A stretch of 64,000 nucleotides of DNA from Diphasiastrum complanatum (lineage: Eukaryota > Streptophyta > Lycopodiopsida > Lycopodiales > Lycopodiaceae). Position 1 is the stretch's first letter. Each line of letters opens with the position of its first letter. The DNA lies in assembly GCA_029204225.1 (NCBI GenBank), contig CM055098.1:2603106-2667105 (forward strand), written 5' to 3'. The notes beneath the pieces were generated by a model. It was given only the letters and a program-made list of their open reading frames with translations. It searched no databases and was not told where the DNA came from. Shown here piece after piece: positions 60,260-64,000 of the stretch. The position numbers were made by a program, and so were the translations under genes.

Positions 60260-63154
60260 TAGTGGTGGTCTCACGACACCTGCAAGATGCAGTTATTGGG
60301 GACTTTTATTAGCTTCGCGGTGAATCTTTATTAAATGGTACTGCACCTTCTCCATAAAGTCTGCAATCCACTTTGAGGTCGTCCATTATGTGAAGCGAGA
60401 TTCCCAGGAGCCTCCCATCATTGCTGCACGAAAATATAAACGAGCAACCAGTAGCTGATCTTTGATATTCTCTGAGGCCATTGGCTTATTTGGATTGAAT
60501 TCCAGAGGAGGAAGGCAATCATCTCATCTGGTTGCCACTGATGCCAACAGAGTTAAATCTTTTGCAAACATTGCCGATTGTCGCACTATCAGGTTGGGAG
60601 AGTGGATATACTCTCGTTGGTATGCCTGTAAGGCCCGGTGGAAATCCACTAATATTGTCCAGTTGTAGGGCTGATGGATGATTGGCCAATTGGGCGTATG
60701 GATGGTGATTTTGTCCATAGCCAATCCCAAATCCTTCCATTTATTCTTTCTCGACATTGGCACATAATAGGGATCTAACCGCAATTGACGAGGGCTGGCC
60801 ACATAACTCCTGATTGATTCCAAAATTTTCTCAAAAAACGGTTACTCTCCATGTCGGCTGCTTTCCCAATGCGGGTATTTTGTCCACTTCTTTGTTGGCC
60901 TCTATCTCCGAGGTCTTGAACTTAAGGACCCATCCACCACGCAAGGACTCATGAGGATGTTGCGATAAGAAACTTTGGATCTGGTCCTCGACGCTGATGG
61001 GCCTTCTGAATAGCGGTGTGGTTCGTGATGAGGATGGACCTACTGGAACTGCCTGTACAACTGGCGGTCGTTCTTCTAGTTCTGGAGCTCCCCCCTGGTC
61101 CATGCCCGAATCCAGCCCTGTATCCATTGGAACTGTAGTTTGGTGTGAAGGGGAGAATTGCGGCATGACCGGTACTGGGATTTGTGGTCCGGCTTCCAAC
61201 ACCTGAGCGGCTGCTTTTTCATAGGCGCTGATGGTTTCTTTGGCCTTTGCCAACGCAGTTGAAGCTACTCCTTTGAACCTGTCAAAGTGGCCTTGAAATC
61301 CCTGAAGGGCCACTTTGTACGTTTTCACTTTCTTGAACAAATATGCAATCTTCATCAGTGTTACCGGATGATCTGGCATTTGCGTCTGAAGATACGCATT
61401 ACGCTCAAGGGTGGTCGCATCCAATTCACCTTGAAGACATGTGCGATCCTGCTCCGCCATCTACACTTGACCTTGTAGTAGTTGCACATGTTACTTTGCA
61501 TCCTACATGGCCTTGTCCACCTGATCATGTGCGGTTGTCAGGGCATTCTGCAGGGAGCTGATGTATCCTTCGAGGCGATCAGCCTATTGCTGTGCCATCT
61601 TCTTTTTAGCTTCAGATTTTTCTTCGTGCTGCTTGGTGATCTTCAATTCTCGATCGAGCTAGACAATCTTCTGATGAGAGTGTTTTCAGATCCCATGTCT
61701 TAAATTCTCTGCTCCATTTCTTTTTTCTTATCCAACATAGACTGGATCACTTGCGCAAGGCTTGAGACCAAACCGAGACCATCACCAGAATCTACTATCG
61801 TGGAGGCGGTAGCAGCAGTAGGACCTGATGGTATCGTCCTTGGTTGGCGTGAAATAGGTGTCGGTATTTCTTCCTCTACAAAAACATCTTCTTGTTCAAA
61901 ACCCTCAGGCACGGTGGCGTCAAACTGCTTCGGTGATTTCACAACTTGGTCGACCCGAAGTGTGGCTGGGGCATCTTCAGCTTGAAGTGGTTGGCATGAA
62001 TCTGCAACACCAACAGTAGTATCATGGATTTATTCGAATCCTCTTCCAAGGGATTGGAGTTCAAAGGGCGCGGGGCTCTGGGGCATTTCAAAAACTTCAG
62101 AGGCCTAAGGGGTTGGAATCATCGAACATATCCATGAATTACTGTGTGTTTGGTGAGACGGCTTCGGTGTGCGGGGGTGAGGCGGCCTGGGCAGCTGTGA
62201 TGGAAATGGTAGCTCCAATAGACACAGACTATCCTTGAGTGGAAGCAGATGAGAGAGAAGCATCAGAGATGGGGGGAATAGGAAGTTTAGTGTGAGTAGT
62301 AGTAGGGGGTGGAAGCGCAGCTGATGACGTATGCCTAGTACGACGTCGTGACACGGAAGGCGAGTCAAGAATGACGATCTCGCTGCGTGGACAACGTCGA
62401 CTATGTGAACTGGAGGTCCGGTGGGAGGACTCGATTGGCGCTTCTTCATAGACCGAAAGTATAGAATCCAGGTGAAAGCCATGGATTTTGTTTTCAAGGT
62501 GGGAGGCCGCTAGAAGAGACAACAAAGAGCCAGCAGCGAACTGTTGTTTGGTATTGCTCTTAATAGCTCGTTTGAGCTCACCAGAAACAGTCTTGAACCA
62601 GTTATATAGTTTGAGAGGGGCTTTGGCTATCTTGGTATAGGATGCAGGATCTGTGAAGTGATGCGGTCTTTCTTGAAGTTGCCAACTATCAAGAAGTTGT
62701 TCAGGAGCTGGGCAGCAGCGTGTATGGCTGGCTCAGTGATGGCATCGAGGAGGTAACCATCATTAGTCCAATGCAGATCATTGGTTAGGTCAATGTAAGG
62801 CTTAATAGCATGTTTGGCCTGCTTATTATTGGGTGAGGCTTGTGTACCAAATGTTATGCCTATGGCAGCAAGGGCGGCCTCAATCATGCGCACCTTGAGT
62901 GTGGCTCCCTGAAAGGTGATATAAAATTTGGATTTCTCTTCCTTTCACATACTAAAGGCAAGAGTGATGAAATCCATGTTGATTCTCCAAGAAAAGACTC
63001 TCTCATGAATACCCATTGCAGTAAGCAGAGGCTCCGCAAGGGTCATCCACTGAGTGACCATGCTTGTGCTAGGAAGTATCATGATGTCCGTTGCAGATGG
63101 GACATCACGATGGATAGTATAACGTGGAGACTGGGAAATATTTTTAGAAGACAT
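60260..63154 (-). pseudogene. Gypsy 3' ORF of unknown function, copy A
   Basis: From ATG 63154: MSSKNISQSPRYTIHRDVPS, an N-terminal block (MVTQWMTLAEPLLTAMGIHE, KFYITFQGATLKVRMIEAAL, HAIKPYIDLTNDLHWTNDGY), a Ser/Pro-rich linker, VDQVVKSPKQF, and a coiled-coil-like part (CLQGELDATTLERNAYL, VASTALAKAKETISAYEKAA). The C-terminal block LRLDPYYVPMSRKNKW, NWPIIHQPYNWTILVDFHRA and LYFRAAMMGGSWE matches copy B. At least four frameshifts and several stops break it. It ends just before a polypurine tract and LTR, thus the last ORF of its element. I know no function for it; capsid-like or env-position protein are both possible. Confidence 0.55.
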
Positions 63155-63169
63155 GATGATCAGAATGAA

Positions 63170-64000
63170 AAGTAAAACGCGCGAAAGTGTATCAAAAAGT
63201 AGTGCAGGAAGTTTGGAAGGCTTTGGTTGCGAGAAAAATTGGCAAAAGCTTCGCTAGCACAAGTGAGGAATGAATCGAATTCAGCCAACTTATAGGTGAA
63301 TTTGGAGGGTCCATTACACTGAATACTAGTTTGGCTAATCAGTTCTAAATAGAAATTTGCAGGCATGTACAGTGCTGTGAAAATAGGCTATAAAAATCTC
63401 GGTGAAGGTTTCTGGGGATCTAAACCTATCAGGCGAACGTTTTCCAAGGCTGGCGAAGGATGAACCTTCGCCCAAGAGGGTCCTTCGTCCAAGTACTGTC
63501 ATAAATGGATTTTTTCAAAATCTGAGACTATGGCCAACCTAATTTTGACATTTTAAGACCATCTAGCATGTCAGCAAAAGTTCATAATGAGCGTAAGGTG
63601 TTCGGCGAAGGTTCCCAAAATGGCATATTGCTAATCATTCGCCTAGCTCAAAAAATGAATTTTTTTTTAAAGAACCTTCGCCCAACTCAAATTAAATAAA
63701 TCTGAAGTGGATGTACAGTTTGGAGACTCAGCGAAGGTTTCTGATACTGTATAGGCATCCTTTGACCAAAACAATGATTTTCTAAGTCATTTTTCATCAA
63801 AAATACTGTCCTTCCTTTTTTCCATGGTGATGACTTTTCTGACTTTTGCTCATCAGTCTTTTCTCTTTTCCTTTTTTTATTGTCTTTTTCCAAACAAAAT
63901 TTAACAATTAAAATACTGAAAACAAAAAACTGAAAAACAAATGAAAATGGAAAATCAAGTAGATCATACTTGCTGAACTGGAGGAGCAGGCTGTCAATAC
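63170..64000 (-). other. Non-coding leader-like DNA with GCGAAGGTT words
   Basis: No coding frame. On the minus strand AACCTTCGC-like words recur (near 63396, 63470, 63613, 63680 and 63732), one followed by CCCAAAA. The same words head the units of the leader array at 25597-26700, which suggests related elements. Confidence 0.4.

Overview
This is nuclear DNA of a land plant. The evidence is a seven-exon gene with GT-AG introns, Ty1/copia and Ty3/gypsy retroelements of plant lineages, and long CT microsatellites. The 12-kb first intron and the unusual non-LTR element suggest a non-flowering vascular plant such as a fern; that is inference. No rRNA, tRNA, organellar or bacterial gene was recognised.

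The only host gene I can support is a selenium-binding protein (SBP56/methanethiol oxidase family) on the minus strand, 37593-52904. All seven exons splice in frame to 498 codons with the family's CSSCHGD motif and a C-terminal DIWI. A duplicated TATA module lies upstream (about 53300-53380) and a poly(A) signal lies about 90 bases past the stop. Intron 1 (40597-52726) holds a decayed R2-type non-LTR retrotransposon (about 41.0-44.1 kb), CT tracts, a near-perfect hairpin, a duplicated 290-base block, and several repeats built from short palindromic words around an AT-rich centre.

The rest is nested, decayed retroelements. 1-4.4 kb: copia gag-protease-integrase joined to an inverted copia LTR. 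4.9-5.6 kb: a diverged gypsy LTR. 5.6-8.8 kb: a minus-strand chromovirus whose RT is cut by a copia LTR. 8.8-11.2 kb: 3' half of that minus-strand copia, ending at a 330-base CT tract. 11.6-13.0 kb: a LINE-like ORF1 with its own 3' end but no ORF2. 14.2-16 kb: another copia RT piece and LTR-like DNA. 16.2-19.9 kb: minus-strand gypsy gag. 20.0-22.9 kb: plus-strand copia RT/RNase H with its 3' LTR. 24.4-29.8 kb: a complete non-autonomous gypsy-type element (two LTRs, target duplication, PBS, leader tandem array, gag only). 30.1-33.7 kb: minus-strand gypsy protease and a 3' ORF. 57.2-59.3 kb: plus-strand gypsy RT/integrase remnant. 59.4-64.0 kb: minus-strand gypsy 3' LTR and a second copy of that 3' ORF.

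Almost every element carries stops or frameshifts, so none looks autonomous. The points most worth following up are the palindrome-word repeats, the restriction-like-endonuclease retrotransposon, the recurrent 3' ORF of unknown function, and the ORF1-only LINE.
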